A DNA stretch of 64,000 bases from Roseomonas alba (GTDB lineage: Bacteria; Pseudomonadota; Alphaproteobacteria; Acetobacterales; Acetobacteraceae): NCBI RefSeq assembly GCF_019430885.1, contig NZ_JAHYBZ010000009.1, positions 62,001-126,000 on the forward strand, given 5' to 3'. The translations under genes were made by a program, and so were the position numbers. The notes beneath the pieces were generated by a model. The model saw only the letters and a program-made list of their open reading frames with translations, was not told where the DNA came from and ran no database searches. Of this stretch, positions 9,681 through 19,120 are shown piece by piece (positions within the stretch are counted from its first letter, which is position 1; every line of letters starts with the position of its first letter).

Positions 9681-9913
9681 GGAGAGGGGCGCGGCCCCTC
9701 TCCAAGCCTCACCCCGCCAAGTGCTTGGAGCACTTGGAACGCAATTTCTTGGCGCTGGGCGCAGCCGGTATGCTGTTCTCGCCAGGCGCCCTTCGTGCGC
9801 AAGAGCGGTCTCGGCCCTTATTCCTGCCGGGGCGCCCGGAGCCAAGTATCGGTTCCCAAAGGCCCTGTGGCCTTTGGCAGGTGGGGGATCGGGGGAGGGC
9901 AGAGCCCTTCCCC
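9681..9913 (+). repeat. multi-hairpin intergenic repeat, copy A (full length)
   Basis: Fills most of the 351-base gap between the CPHC gene and the pirin gene. Modules in order: H1 at 9681-9703 (GGAGAGGGGC, loop, GCCCCTCTCC); H2 at 9719-9735 (AAGTGC, TTGGA loop, GCACTT); a GCCCTTCGTGCGCAA block near 9788-9802; H4 at 9856-9877 (CCAAAGGCC, CTGT loop, GGCCTTTGG, nine perfect pairs); H5 at 9892-9913 (GGGGAGGGC with GCCCTTCCCC). The same modules recur in the same order at six other places in the window. No gene was found in the remainder of the gap. Confidence 0.9.
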
Positions 9914-9971
9914 GATCCGCCAGCGCCGCACTCTTCGCGCGTTCAGGACAAAGCCCCTCCCCGAGCGCGCG

Positions 9972-10682
9972 TCACGCCGCCGCAACCTCCACCATCACGA
10001 GCTCCGCATCCTCCGTCGCCGTGATGCTAAATTCGCGTTCGTCCTGCACCGCGATGCCGTCCCGCGCCTGTGCCGCCGCGCCGTTCACGGTCACCGCGCC
10101 GCGCGCCGGCACGATATAGGCCGCGCGGCCCGCGCCGAGGCCCTGCACCAGCGTCTGCCCCTTCTTCAGCGTCGTCGCCAGCACCGCGCCGTCCACGTTG
10201 ATCGGCAGGGCGCCGTTGCCCGCATCCTGCGGCCGGCCGGAGGCGAGCACCTCGAAGCGCGCTTCGCGCTGCTCCTTGGGGAACTTCTTCGCACCCCAGG
10301 ATGGCTTCACACCGCGGCGGTCGGGCATGATCCAGATCTGGAACAGCGTCGTCTTGCCTGGTTCCAGGTTGTATTCGGCATGCACGACGCCGGTGCCGGC
10401 GCTCATCACCTGCACGTCGCCCGCTTCGGTGCGGCCCTCATTGCCGAGATTGTCGCGATGGGTGATCGCGCCCTCGCGGACATAGGTGATGATTTCCATG
10501 TCGCGGTGGGGATGCGGGTCGAAGCCGGTGCCCGGCGCGATCTCGTCGTCGTTCCACACGCGCAGCCGGCCCCACTGGTCGCGATCGGGGTTGCGGTAAT
10601 GGCCGAAGGAGAAATGGTGGTTGGCGTTGAGCCAGCCGAAACTCGCCTTGCCGAGGCTGGCGAAGGGGCGGATCTCGATCAT
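9972..10682 (-). CDS. pirin family protein
   Basis: A 236-residue bicupin. The ATG at 10682 has a GGAG site upstream and gives the canonical start MIEIRPFASLG. The metal ligands of the first cupin are all present: H57 and H59 in FDPHPHRDMEI, H101 and E103 in GTGVVHAEYN. The second cupin is at residues ~140-230. Bacterial pirins such as YhhW and YhaK are cytosolic iron proteins; some show quercetinase activity. True function is unknown in most. It is transcribed leftward, away from the universal stress gene on the same strand, with repeat copy A at its 3' end. Confidence 0.92.
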   Translation of the reverse strand: MIEIRPFASLGKASFGWLNANHHFSFGHYRNPDRDQWGRLRVWNDDEIAPGTGFDPHPHRDMEIITYVREGAITHRDNLGNEGRTEAGDVQVMSAGTGVVHAEYNLEPGKTTLFQIWIMPDRRGVKPSWGAKKFPKEQREARFEVLASGRPQDAGNGALPINVDGAVLATTLKKGQTLVQGLGAGRAAYIVPARGAVTVNGAAAQARDGIAVQDEREFSITATEDAELVMVEVAAA

Positions 10683-10807
10683 GTCGTCTGCTCCGTCTGC
10701 GGTCCGCGGGCGGACCTTCTGTTCGCAGACGGACATAGCGATCGCGATTCCGGCGCGCCACGCAGCGCGCCGGATGGCGCCCATTCAGACGCGTGATGAC
10801 GCTGCGT

Positions 10808-11686
10808 TCAGCGGCACATCATCACGGGAATCTCGGCATTCTCCAGCACGTGCCGCGTGACGCCGCCCAGGATGAGCTGCCGCAGCCGCGAATGCGAATA
10901 GGCGCCCATGGTCAGCAGGTCGGCACCGAAGTCGCGCGCCGCGCCGAGCAGTCCGGCGCCGACTTCGCGGGTCTGCGGCTTGAAAGGGACGATCTCCGCC
11001 GGGACGGAATGCCACCGCAGATAGGCTTGGATGCCTTCCGCCCTCGGCCCGCGCCGCTGGTATTCGTCGGAGCAGAGGATCTGCACCGCGCTCGCCTTGT
11101 GCAGCCAGGGCAGGGCGGCGGCGACCGCGGCCGCGCTCTCCGCCGTGCCGTTCCAGGCCACGCAGACGCGGTTGCCGATGTCGAGCGGCGCGACGCGCGG
11201 GGCGATCAGCACCGGCCGGCCGGAATCGAACAGGATGGCGTGCAGCGCGTCGCTGCTCGACACGTCCTCGCCGGCTTCCGGGTGCGGCACGACCGCCATG
11301 TCGTACAGGCGCGACTGCTGGGCGACGATGTCCTCCTCGCGCCCGGCGATGGATTCGAAGGACAGCGTCGGCCCGCCCGTCTTCGCCGCGGTGTCGGGAT
11401 TGTCGGCCAGCGAGACGCCGCCGAGGCCCGAGGTGAACCGCTCGAACAGCGACCGCACCCGCTCGGCGCGCTCCCCGCTCTCGCGTTCGGTCGCGGCCAT
11501 CATCTCCTCGATCATCGCGCCCGACAGCCCTTCGCCGGCGAGCGGTGCGACGTCGCGCGCATCGACGCGGACGTGGAGGCAGTGGACATGCGCGCCCCAG
11601 ATGCGCGCGGCGATCAGCGCAGTGGCGAGCGCAGCTTCCCCGGCGGCAGTTCCGGTCAGCGGCAGCAGGAGACGACGATAGGCCAT
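10808..11686 (-). CDS. tandem-domain universal stress protein (UspA family)
   Basis: 292 residues in two Usp domains. The first begins YRRLLLPLTGTAAGEAAL; the second (from ~residue 155) has VCVAWNGTAESAAAV and ends with the ATP-binding glycine motif MGAYSHSRLRQLILGGVTR. The N-terminal repeat has lost this glycine motif, so probably only the C-terminal domain binds ATP. Such proteins are induced by starvation or redox stress and act in the cytosol. It lies between the APH-kinase fusion (upstream, same strand) and pirin, a context that looks stress-related. Confidence 0.88.
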   Translation of the reverse strand: MAYRRLLLPLTGTAAGEAALATALIAARIWGAHVHCLHVRVDARDVAPLAGEGLSGAMIEEMMAATERESGERAERVRSLFERFTSGLGGVSLADNPDTAAKTGGPTLSFESIAGREEDIVAQQSRLYDMAVVPHPEAGEDVSSSDALHAILFDSGRPVLIAPRVAPLDIGNRVCVAWNGTAESAAAVAAALPWLHKASAVQILCSDEYQRRGPRAEGIQAYLRWHSVPAEIVPFKPQTREVGAGLLGAARDFGADLLTMGAYSHSRLRQLILGGVTRHVLENAEIPVMMCR

Positions 11687-11737
11687 GACGTGAAGATCCC
11701 TTCCACGCTGCGCTCCGCATCGAGCAGCGCAACCACA

Positions 11738-13201
11738 CTAGCACATGCCAGGGGGGTCCATGCCAAGTGCCCCGCGCGCGGCGATGACAGCATGGTCATC
11801 CGCCGCGATGCGATGCCAGGTGATCGTGCCGGGATCGGCGGTTGCGGCGCGCAGCAGCACCGCCTCCGTGGCATCCGAGGCATCGCCGCGCCGCGCCGCG
11901 ATGCGCGCGCGCAGCACCTCGATCGGCGCTTCCAGCCAGATGCCGTCGAAGGGCAGGCCTGCCTCGCGCGCCACCTGTTCCGCTGCCGCGCGCTGCGCGG
12001 GGTCGAGGAACACCGCATCCAGCACCACGACCTGGCCGCCCGCGACCGCCGTCGCGGCCATGGCGAAGACCTCTGCATGCACCGCGCGGCTGACCTCCTC
12101 GCGATAGGCATCCTGGGGCAGGCGTTCTTCCGGCGCGGTCCCGAAGCGGCGCTTGCGGGCTTCGTCGCTGCGCAGGAGCAGCGCGCCGGGGCACCGGCCG
12201 AGCTCCGGCGCCAGAGCCCGCGCCAGCGTCGATTTCCCGGTGCCCTGCAGCCCGCCGATCGCGACGAGGCGCGACGGCATCGGAACGAGATGCGCCTCTG
12301 CGGTCGCGAGCAGCGCGTCCCAGGCGCCGCCGCGACGCGCCTCGACATGCGCGCGGATCATCGCGCGCAGCGACAGCCAGAAGGGCAGCCCCGCGACCAG
12401 CCCCGCATCACCGGTCCGCGCGACATAGCGGTTCAGCACGCGGTTCGCCGCCCAGCGCCCGTGCCGCAGATCGAGATCCATCAGCAGGAAGGCGAGGTCG
12501 TAGCCGACATCGATGCGCGCCAGGGCCTCGTCGAACTCAAGCGCGTCGAAGGGTGTCGGCTTGCCCTGCCACAGGCACAGATTTCCCAGATGCAGGTCTC
12601 CGTGGCAGCGCCGCACGAAGCCGCTCGCACCGCGCCGGGCGAGCATCGACGCGATGCGCGCGAGTTCCGCCCGCGCTGCCTCCGCCCAGGCTGCGACCCG
12701 ATCCGCCGGCAGACCGGCATTCAGCGCCGAGGGCACGTTGCCCTCCAGAATCGCACGCATTGCCGCTGGAGTGTCCACATCCGCGCGCGGCGCGGCCCCA
12801 TGCATCGCCGCGACCGCGTCCGCCAGGGCATCGAGCATCGACGCATCCGGCACCACATGATCGAGGAAATCGCCCGGCGGGATCGGCGCCATGCGCAGCG
12901 CCCATTCCACGGCCGGTCCGTCCCCGCCTTCCCGCAGCGTGCCATCGGCGCCGCGCGTCAGCGGCACCACATCGCGATAGATCCCGGGCGCATGCGGGCC
13001 GTTCAGTTCAAGCTCCCGCGCGCAGAACCGCGCACGATCCTCCAGCCGCGTGAAGTCGAGGAAGCCGAGCGAGACCGCCTTCTTCATCTTCCAGACCGTG
13101 TCGCGGCCGACGAAGACGGCGGAGATGTGGGTCTCGATCGGGGCGGTGCCGGACAGGCGCGACAGGAAGGCGGCGGCCTCGGCCTGGGATGGCGGGATCA
13201 T
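11738..13201 (-). CDS. APH-like domain fused to P-loop kinase
   Basis: 487 residues in two parts. Residues ~10-300 form an aminoglycoside-phosphotransferase/choline-kinase-like domain with the catalytic loop CHGDLHLGNLCL (D202) and the metal site DVGYDLAFLLMDLD. Residues ~310-487 are a small P-loop kinase with Walker A GLQGTGKST (317-325). This fusion is a known bacterial family often found beside universal stress genes, as here; its substrate is not known and it should not be read as an antibiotic-resistance gene. The start at 13201 sits 30 bases from repeat copy B. Confidence 0.85.
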   Translation of the reverse strand: MIPPSQAEAAAFLSRLSGTAPIETHISAVFVGRDTVWKMKKAVSLGFLDFTRLEDRARFCARELELNGPHAPGIYRDVVPLTRGADGTLREGGDGPAVEWALRMAPIPPGDFLDHVVPDASMLDALADAVAAMHGAAPRADVDTPAAMRAILEGNVPSALNAGLPADRVAAWAEAARAELARIASMLARRGASGFVRRCHGDLHLGNLCLWQGKPTPFDALEFDEALARIDVGYDLAFLLMDLDLRHGRWAANRVLNRYVARTGDAGLVAGLPFWLSLRAMIRAHVEARRGGAWDALLATAEAHLVPMPSRLVAIGGLQGTGKSTLARALAPELGRCPGALLLRSDEARKRRFGTAPEERLPQDAYREEVSRAVHAEVFAMAATAVAGGQVVVLDAVFLDPAQRAAAEQVAREAGLPFDGIWLEAPIEVLRARIAARRGDASDATEAVLLRAATADPGTITWHRIAADDHAVIAARGALGMDPPGMC

Positions 13202-13230
13202 CGGTCCCGACCTGGGCCGACGAGGTCGGC

Positions 13231-13493
13231 GGGGCCCTGCCCTTCCAAACCACCCCGCCATCGGGGTCCCCCTGACGCTACTTCAGAACGCCAATGGGTG
13301 CTCCTGGTGCTTGGAGCGCCTGGGCCCCAATCCATTGGTACCTCGCACAACCGCCACACGTCGCCTGTCCAGCGCGCTTCGTGCGCAAAGGCGGGTTTCG
13401 GCACCGCTTTGCCAAAGGGGCAAGGCGCCACCTTGAGGTTTCCAAAGGCCTTCTGGCCTTTGGCGGGGAGGTCCGGAGGGGCAAGGCCCCTCC
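13231..13493 (+). repeat. multi-hairpin intergenic repeat, copy B1 (full length)
   Basis: Left end at 13231-13246 is a degenerate H1 (GGGGCCCTGCCCTTCC) followed by AAACCACCCCGCCA. H2 is the block TGGTGCTTGGAGCGCC near 13304-13320. The GCGCGCTTCGTGCGCAA block plus GGCGGGTTTCGGCACC lies at about 13374-13406. H4 is at 13442-13463 (CCAAAGGCC, TTCT, GGCCTTTGG) and H5 at 13475-13493 (GGAGGGGC, AAG, GCCCCTCC). The linker after H1 is the reverse complement of the linker between H4 and H5, giving the element inverted ends. Confidence 0.9.
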
Positions 13494-13583
13494 AATTCCG
13501 GCGCCAATGGAGCGGGGCAACGCAGCGTGCGCCACAACGCGCGAGCCCCTTGATGGCCGAACCGCCGCGCACGGCGCCAAGTC

Positions 13584-13642
13584 GAGGTTTCCAAAGGCCC
13601 TGTGGCCGTTGGCGGGGTGGTTTGGAGCGGCAGAGCCCCTCC
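13584..13642 (+). repeat. repeat copy B2 (right-end module only)
   Basis: A second right-hand module directly downstream of B1 in the same orientation: H4 at 13591-13612 (CCAAAGGCC, CTGT, GGCCGTTGG, one mismatch), the CGGGGTGGTTTGGA linker, and a degenerate H5 at 13624-13642. It ends 20 bases before the pdxH stop codon, so it could serve as a terminator for pdxH. Confidence 0.85.
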
Positions 13643-13661
13643 AACTGGGCGCTGCCCCTCA

Positions 13662-14246
13662 TCAGGGATACAGCGTCTCCAACCGCCACCCGTCCCCCTC
13701 GCGATGGAACACCCGCCGCTCATGCAGCCGGAACGGCATGTCCCGCCACAGCTCGATGCGTCGCGGCAGCACCCGGAACCCCGACCAGAAGGGCGGCCGC
13801 GGGATCTCGCCGACCGCGTATTTCAGCCCGTATTCCGCCACCGCCTTTTCCAGCGCGAAGCGCGATTCCAGCGGCCGCGACTGCTTCGACGCCCAGGCCC
13901 CGAGGCGCGAGGTGCGCGCGCGGGACGCATAATAGGCATCCGCCTCCGCACCCGTGACGGCCTCGACCGCGCCTTCCACGCGGACGGACCGCGCCAGCGT
14001 CTTCCAGTGGAAGCACAGCGCGGCGTTCGGGTTGGCGGCGAGTTCCCCGCCCTTGCGGCTTTCGAGGTTGGTGTAGAAGACGAAGCCCCGCGCATCGACG
14101 CCCTTCAGCAGGACCATCCGCGCGGAGGGAATGCCCTCCGGCGTCGCGGTCGCCAGGCAGACGGCATTGGGGTCATTCGGTTCGGTCTTCGCCGCTTCCT
14201 CCATCCAGGCCTGGAAGGCGGCGATCGGGTCCTCGGTGGCGGCCAT
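13662..14246 (-). CDS. pdxH: pyridoxamine 5'-phosphate oxidase
   Basis: A 194-residue FMN-dependent oxidase that makes pyridoxal 5'-phosphate from PNP or PMP. The ATG at 14246 has a GGAG site upstream. Recognisable segments: [19 protein letters not shown] (FMN phosphate site), [19 protein letters not shown], the [16 protein letters not shown] segment, and the C-terminal family signature around [14 protein letters not shown], ending ETLYP. The length is typical for the family. It is divergent from fabI with ~130 bases between, which holds both promoters. Confidence 0.95.
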   Translation of the reverse strand: MAATEDPIAAFQAWMEEAAKTEPNDPNAVCLATATPEGIPSARMVLLKGVDARGFVFYTNLESRKGGELAANPNAALCFHWKTLARSVRVEGAVEAVTGAEADAYYASRARTSRLGAWASKQSRPLESRFALEKAVAEYGLKYAVGEIPRPPFWSGFRVLPRRIELWRDMPFRLHERRVFHREGDGWRLETLYP

Positions 14247-14375
14247 GCGCGGTTGCTCCTTGCCGCGCCTGTATCGGGGGGCTGGGCGGGGCAGGCAAGG
14301 GGCGGGAACCTCTTGCTCGCCACCCCCTGCCATGGCACCACGCCCGTTCTCAGCAATCGCACGGGCCCCCAGACA

Positions 14376-15218
14376 ATGAATGACGCCGCGCCAGAGCCCC
14401 GGATCGCCACCGGCACCCTGATGCAGGGCAAGCGGGGCCTGATCATGGGCGTGGCGAATGATCGCTCGATCGCCTGGGGCATCGCCCAGGCCGTCGCGGC
14501 CCAGGGCGGGGAGATCGCCTTCACCTATCAGGGCGAGGCGCTGGAGAAGCGCGTCCGGCCGCTCGCCGAGAGCGTCGGCTCGACCATGCTGCTGCCCTGC
14601 GACGTGGCGGACGATGCCTCCATGGACACGGCCTTCGCGGCGGTCGAGAAGGCCTGGGGCAGGATCGACTTCCTGGTCCATGCCATTGGCTATGCGGACA
14701 AGCAGTTCCTGCGCGGCCGCTACCTCGACACACCGCGGGCGGCCTTCCTGCAGGCGATGGACATCTCCTGCTTCTCCTTCGTTGCGGTCGGACAGCGGGC
14801 GGCCGCGCTGATGGCCGAAGGCGGGTCGCTGCTGACCCTGTCCTATCTGGGGGCCGAGCGCGTCACGCCGCACTACAACGTGATGGGCGTGGCCAAGGCG
14901 GCGCTCGAGGCCTCGGTGCGCTACATGGCGGCCGATCTCGGCGATCGCGGCATCCGGGTGAATGCGATCTCGGCCGGCCCGATCAAGACGCTGGCGGCGA
15001 GCGGCATCGGCGATTTCCGCTACATCCTGAAGTGGAACCAGTACAATGCCCCGCTGCGCCGCAACGTCACCATCGAGGAGGTCGGCGGCTCGGGCCTCTA
15101 CCTGCTTTCCGACCTGTCCCAGGGCGTGACGGGGGAGGTCCACCACGTCGATTCCGGCTACCACATCGTCGGCATGAAGAACCCCGACGCGCCGGACATC
15201 ACGGTGGAGAAGGGCTGA
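14376..15218 (+). CDS. fabI: enoyl-[acyl-carrier-protein] reductase (NADH)
   Basis: A 280-residue SDR-fold enzyme for the last step of fatty-acid elongation. The nucleotide site reads [17 protein letters not shown]. The catalytic Y157, Y167 and K174 in [20 protein letters not shown] have the FabI spacing of 10 and 7 residues. [11 protein letters not shown] is the substrate-binding loop. The start at 14376 follows the ACA-rich leader; the open frame upstream is a shadow of pdxH and repeat DNA. Length and residues are those of triclosan-sensitive FabI. Confidence 0.95.
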   Translation: MNDAAPEPRIATGTLMQGKRGLIMGVANDRSIAWGIAQAVAAQGGEIAFTYQGEALEKRVRPLAESVGSTMLLPCDVADDASMDTAFAAVEKAWGRIDFLVHAIGYADKQFLRGRYLDTPRAAFLQAMDISCFSFVAVGQRAAALMAEGGSLLTLSYLGAERVTPHYNVMGVAKAALEASVRYMAADLGDRGIRVNAISAGPIKTLAASGIGDFRYILKWNQYNAPLRRNVTIEEVGGSGLYLLSDLSQGVTGEVHHVDSGYHIVGMKNPDAPDITVEKG

Positions 15219-15265
15219 CCCGCCGGCCAGGCCGCATTTCCGCCTGAGCAACGACCCGCCCATTG

Positions 15266-15298
15266 AGGCGCCGGCCGGTCCGGGCTAACCCGGCGCCT
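15266..15298 (+). terminator. nested hairpin after fabI, possible terminator
   Basis: Outer arms AGGCGCCG (15266-15273) and CGGCGCCT (15291-15298) pair perfectly, and an inner CCGGG-CTAA-CCCGG hairpin sits at 15280-15293. No T-run follows, so termination by this structure is only a possibility. It ends directly before the next start codon. Confidence 0.35.
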
Positions 15299-15299
15299 G

Positions 15300-15695
15300 A
15301 TGGTTTCCACGATCCGCCTGCCAGCGCTGCGCCTTGCCGTTCTGGCTGTCCTGCTCGGCGCCGGCGCGGTGCTGCCGGCGCGCGCCCAGCTTCCCGACGA
15401 AGCCCGCTGCTGGGTTGCCATCCGCGTCACCGGCCCCGAGACCATGCGGGTCAGCGAGCGCGAAGCGGATGAGCGGGCGCGCATCCACTGCCGGCAGGGC
15501 GATGCGCTGGTCTTCCTGACCGATACCGGCCAGCCTTTCGGTGCCTTCATCGCCCGCTACTGCGACCTCGCCCGATCGGTGGTGGTCGAGCGGATGACCG
15601 AAGAGGTTGCGCCTTCGCCCGCCAATCCGGGGGCCACCGCGCCGCTGGGCATGCTGACCTGCGTTTATCGTGGCGCGCCCCGCCCGGACCGTTGA
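15300..15695 (+). CDS. secreted hypothetical protein, 131 aa
   Basis: The N-terminal ~30 residues are a clear signal peptide (LRLAVLAVLLGAGAVLPARAQ, cleavage after ARA). The mature part has three Cys (in EARCWVAIRV, RIHCRQGDAL and ARYCDLARSV) plus one near the end (MLTCVYRG), an even number that could form two disulphides in the periplasm. No family recognised. It lies between fabI and aroC on the same strand, with an 80-base gap to aroC. Confidence 0.7.
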   Translation: MVSTIRLPALRLAVLAVLLGAGAVLPARAQLPDEARCWVAIRVTGPETMRVSEREADERARIHCRQGDALVFLTDTGQPFGAFIARYCDLARSVVVERMTEEVAPSPANPGATAPLGMLTCVYRGAPRPDR

Positions 15696-15775
15696 GGCCA
15701 TGACCGTCCCGACCACGACGCCCGCCTCGCGCGCCGCCGGCGTCCCCACCACCCCCGCCGCGCCCTGAGCACCCC

Positions 15776-16882
15776 ATGTCGCACAACAGCTTCGGCCACC
15801 TCTTCCGCGTCACCACCTGGGGCGAATCCCACGGCCCGGCCATCGGCTGCGTGGTCGACGGCGTCCCTCCGCGCCTCGCCCTGACTGAGGCCGATATCCA
15901 GCCCTTCCTCGACCGTCGCCGCCCCGGCCAGTCGAAATTCGTGACGCAACGGCAGGAACCGGATCAGGTCCGCATCCTGTCGGGTGTCTTCGAGGGCCAG
16001 ACCACCGGCACGCCCATCGCGCTGCACATCGACAACACGGACCAGCGCTCCAAGGACTATTCCGACATCGCCGAGCGCTTCCGCCCCGGCCATGCCGACA
16101 TCACCTATGAGCTGAAATACGGCATCCGCGACTATCGCGGCGGCGGAAGGTCCTCGGCGCGCGAGACCGCCATGCGCGTCGCCGCCGGCGCCGTGGCGCG
16201 CAGGGTGCTCGGCCCCGACATCCGCATCCGCGGCGCCCTGGTCGCCATCGGCGGCGACTGGGTCGACCCCGCCGCCTGGGACTGGTCGGCGGTGGACGAC
16301 AACGCCTTCTTCTGCCCCGACCGGGCGGCGGCCGCGCGCTGGGAGGAGAAGCTCCTCGATCTCCGCAAATCCGGCAACTCGGTCGGCGCCGTCATCGAGG
16401 TCACGGCCGAGGGCGTCCCCCCCGGCCTCGGTGCGCCCATCTACGGCAAGCTCGATGCCGACCTTGCCGCCGCGCTGATGTCCATCAACGCCGTGAAGGG
16501 TGTGGAGATCGGCGACGGCTTCGGCGCCGCCGCACTGACCGGCGCCGAGAATGCCGACGAGATGCGCATGAACCCCGATGGCACGGTCGCCTACCAGTCC
16601 AACCACGCGGGCGGCATCCTGGGCGGCATCAGCACCGGCCAAGCCATCGTCGCGCGCTTCGCCGTGAAGCCGACCAGCTCCATCCTGACCCCGCGCGCCT
16701 CCGTGGACCGCCAGGGCCGGGAGGTCGAGGTCCAGACCAAGGGCCGCCACGACCCCTGCGTCGGCATCCGCGCCGTGCCGGTGGGGGAGGCGATGCTGGC
16801 CATCGTCCTGGCCGACCATCTGCTGCGGCATCGCGCGCAGAACCCGGATGCGCCGAGCGTCGCACGGCTGCCCCGGAACTGA
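15776..16882 (+). CDS. aroC: chorismate synthase
   Basis: A 368-residue enzyme converting EPSP to chorismate with reduced FMN, the last common step of aromatic amino-acid synthesis. All three family signatures are visible: [16 protein letters not shown] near the N-terminus, the [21 protein letters not shown] segment around residues 121-141, and [17 protein letters not shown] near 325. Full length with an ATG start at 15776. Confidence 0.97.
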   Translation: MSHNSFGHLFRVTTWGESHGPAIGCVVDGVPPRLALTEADIQPFLDRRRPGQSKFVTQRQEPDQVRILSGVFEGQTTGTPIALHIDNTDQRSKDYSDIAERFRPGHADITYELKYGIRDYRGGGRSSARETAMRVAAGAVARRVLGPDIRIRGALVAIGGDWVDPAAWDWSAVDDNAFFCPDRAAAARWEEKLLDLRKSGNSVGAVIEVTAEGVPPGLGAPIYGKLDADLAAALMSINAVKGVEIGDGFGAAALTGAENADEMRMNPDGTVAYQSNHAGGILGGISTGQAIVARFAVKPTSSILTPRASVDRQGREVEVQTKGRHDPCVGIRAVPVGEAMLAIVLADHLLRHRAQNPDAPSVARLPRN

Positions 16883-16990
16883 GGGCGGCACCGCTTCGCT
16901 GGCACAGCCCTCCGAAAGGCATGAAAGGAGCGCCAGGCCGGCGCCTCCAAGAAAGCTGCCTCCAATCCCGCATCCTTGCGTGTGCGGGGC

Positions 16991-19033
16991 TTACCCCTCG
17001 CCGCGCCGCTTGCGCTCGGCCTCGCGCAGATAGTCTTCCGAGGTCTTCGTCACCGGCCGTGCCGGTCCCGCATAGGGATCGAGCCCGCCCGAGGTCGCCT
17101 GGTCGATGCGGCAGGCCTCGCACAGGTCGAGGATCGCGATCCGCGCCGGGTCGGTGAACATCCAATGCGCCGACAGCTTCGCCTTCACCCGCGCGATGGA
17201 GGATTTCGTGCCGAACAGCGTGCCGCAGCGCGCGCAGGCCGCCGGCTCCTCCTCCTTCACCACGCGCGGGCTCGCCGCGGCGGGGGAGAAGTTCAGCCGC
17301 GGCTCCAAGGTGATGACCTTCTCCGGGCAGGTCGCCGCGCACAGGCCGCATTGCACGCAGGCATCCTCGAGGAAGCGAAGCTGCGGCCGCTCCGGATTCG
17401 CGCTGAAGGCTGAGGTCGGGCAGACGCCGGTGCAGGCGAGGCAAAGCGTGCAGCCCTCGGCATTCACCTGCGCGACACCAAACGGCGCGAGGGCCGGCAT
17501 CGCGACCGTCTCGGCCGGCGCGGCGGCGGCGTGGCGCAGGGCACGGAGGGCCTGCAACGCCATCTCGCGCGGCCTGCCGATCGCCTCATGGGTGGAGGGC
17601 GCGAAGCCGAACGGTGCGCGGGGCAGGACGGCCAGCGCCTCGCCGAGGCTGAACGGATCGTCGGTCTCGATCATCCCCGCACGCGGGGTGGCGTGACCGA
17701 GGCCCAGACCGTCCAGCGCCGCATTGGCATAGTCGATGTTGCGCGCCACGCCCTCGACCCCATGGCGATGGCGGCCGGGCAGCAGCACTCGGATGGCGCT
17801 CGCCCCCCAGGCGAAGGCGCCGGCGATCAGCGACAGGTCGAGCGCGGTCGGCTCATTCACCCGCAGGGGCAGCACGCGGGCGGGCAGGCCATCGCCATGC
17901 CGCGCCAGGGCGTCGAGCAGCGGCTCGCCCTGCGCCTCATCGTGGAACAGGACCACCGGCGCGTCGCCGCCGGCCTCGCGATAGGCCAGCAGAAGCCGCC
18001 GCAGGCGCCGCGCCAGGGCGGCCGGCGGCGGCAGGGTGTAGGTCGCCGCCCCGGTCGGGCAGACGGCGGCGCAGGCCCCGCAACCGGCACAGATTTCCGC
18101 GCTGATCACCACCTGGTCGCGCAGCTTGCCGGTGCCGGGCGTGATGGCCCCGGTGGGGCAGAGGTCGATGCAGCGCGTGCAGCCGTTGCGGCGATTGCGC
18201 GCATGGGCGCAGAGCGACCCCTCGAAGGCGATGAAGCGCGGCTTGTCGAAGGTGCCGACCAGATCGGATGCGGCGGTGATGGCGCGCTCGACCGCGGCGG
18301 CGTCGGTCGGATCGGCGCGCAGATAGCCCTGCCGCACCTCCGGCGTCGGGAACAGCGGCGCGGCCCCGGTCAGGTCCAGCACGATGTCGGCGCGGCTGAC
18401 CGCACCATCCTTGCCCGGCCCCCACTCGTATCGCGCGCGGGATGACGGGCGTGGTACCGCCGCCCCATCCACCGTCACCTCGAAGGCGCCGAGCCAGCCC
18501 GTCGCGGTCCGCGCCCGGCCCCTCATCACCGGGAAGGGGGCCGCGCGCGGGGGCGTGACCTCCTCGGCGCCGGCCAGCAGCACGGTCAGGTCCAGCCGGT
18601 CCTGCAGCTTCGCCGCGGCCTCCAGCGCCACGGCATCGCGGCCGAGCACCAGCGTGACGCCCTTGCTTTCCAGCGGCACCAGGGGCGTGGCCGGCATGGG
18701 TTCGGCCGCGGCGGCCAGCAGCGCGGCCATCTTGGGACCGGCCGCGCGGCCCTCGGCGGACCAGCCGGCATGTTCGCGGACATTGACGAAAATCGGCGTC
18801 GGGGCATCGGCCTCGGCGGCTTCCTGGGCAAACAGCGGCGCCTGGGCGGTGCAGGCGACGGTCAGCGGCCGGCCGGTGGCGAGCGCGGCCATGAAACGAT
18901 CGAGCTGCGCCATGCAGAGCTGCTCGGCCGTGCGCAACTCGGCGCCGCAGCCGCGGGCGATCGCCTTCCCGTCGAGGCGCATCGTGTCTTCGCAACTGCA
19001 CACCAGGGCAATCCGACCAGCCGTTCCGCTCAT
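16991..19033 (-). CDS. multi-cluster 4Fe-4S ferredoxin-type protein of the formate dehydrogenase locus
   Basis: A 680-residue cytosolic protein. The start is the ATG at 19033; further upstream the frame overlaps the divergent gene. It has at least four ferredoxin-type clusters: CTRCIDLCPTGAI and CAGCGACAAVCPTGA in the middle, then CTLCLACTGVCPTSAF and CVQCGLCAATCPEKV, followed by two further Cys pairs (CARCG, CEAC). The N-terminal ~300 residues resemble the NAD/CoA-type Rossmann parts seen in related proteins but are not clearly classifiable. Orthologues accompany DUF3305/DUF3306 genes beside formate dehydrogenases in alphaproteobacteria; an electron-transfer or FDH-assembly role is inference. 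Confidence 0.82.
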   Translation of the reverse strand: MSGTAGRIALVCSCEDTMRLDGKAIARGCGAELRTAEQLCMAQLDRFMAALATGRPLTVACTAQAPLFAQEAAEADAPTPIFVNVREHAGWSAEGRAAGPKMAALLAAAAEPMPATPLVPLESKGVTLVLGRDAVALEAAAKLQDRLDLTVLLAGAEEVTPPRAAPFPVMRGRARTATGWLGAFEVTVDGAAVPRPSSRARYEWGPGKDGAVSRADIVLDLTGAAPLFPTPEVRQGYLRADPTDAAAVERAITAASDLVGTFDKPRFIAFEGSLCAHARNRRNGCTRCIDLCPTGAITPGTGKLRDQVVISAEICAGCGACAAVCPTGAATYTLPPPAALARRLRRLLLAYREAGGDAPVVLFHDEAQGEPLLDALARHGDGLPARVLPLRVNEPTALDLSLIAGAFAWGASAIRVLLPGRHRHGVEGVARNIDYANAALDGLGLGHATPRAGMIETDDPFSLGEALAVLPRAPFGFAPSTHEAIGRPREMALQALRALRHAAAAPAETVAMPALAPFGVAQVNAEGCTLCLACTGVCPTSAFSANPERPQLRFLEDACVQCGLCAATCPEKVITLEPRLNFSPAAASPRVVKEEEPAACARCGTLFGTKSSIARVKAKLSAHWMFTDPARIAILDLCEACRIDQATSGGLDPYAGPARPVTKTSEDYLREAERKRRGEG

Positions 19034-19120
19034 GAACCCTCGACTCTCCCCGGCGCCCCGATTGGACCTGTGGGGCGGGCCGCATATATGGCCCTTGTCA
19101 GCAGCTTGCGAGGGAGCGGC

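Noticed and set aside
11738-13201. Aminoglycoside resistance gene
   Set aside because: The APH-like domain is fused to a P-loop kinase and sits with stress genes; this family is widespread and not tied to resistance.
10793-13957. 1054-codon plus-strand frame across the Usp and APH-kinase genes
   Set aside because: Shadow of two minus-strand genes and repeat B; it runs through the repeat, which is not coding.
15700-15768. 22-codon frame just before aroC
   Set aside because: Pro/Thr/Ala-rich, no ribosome site, and too short to separate from chance.
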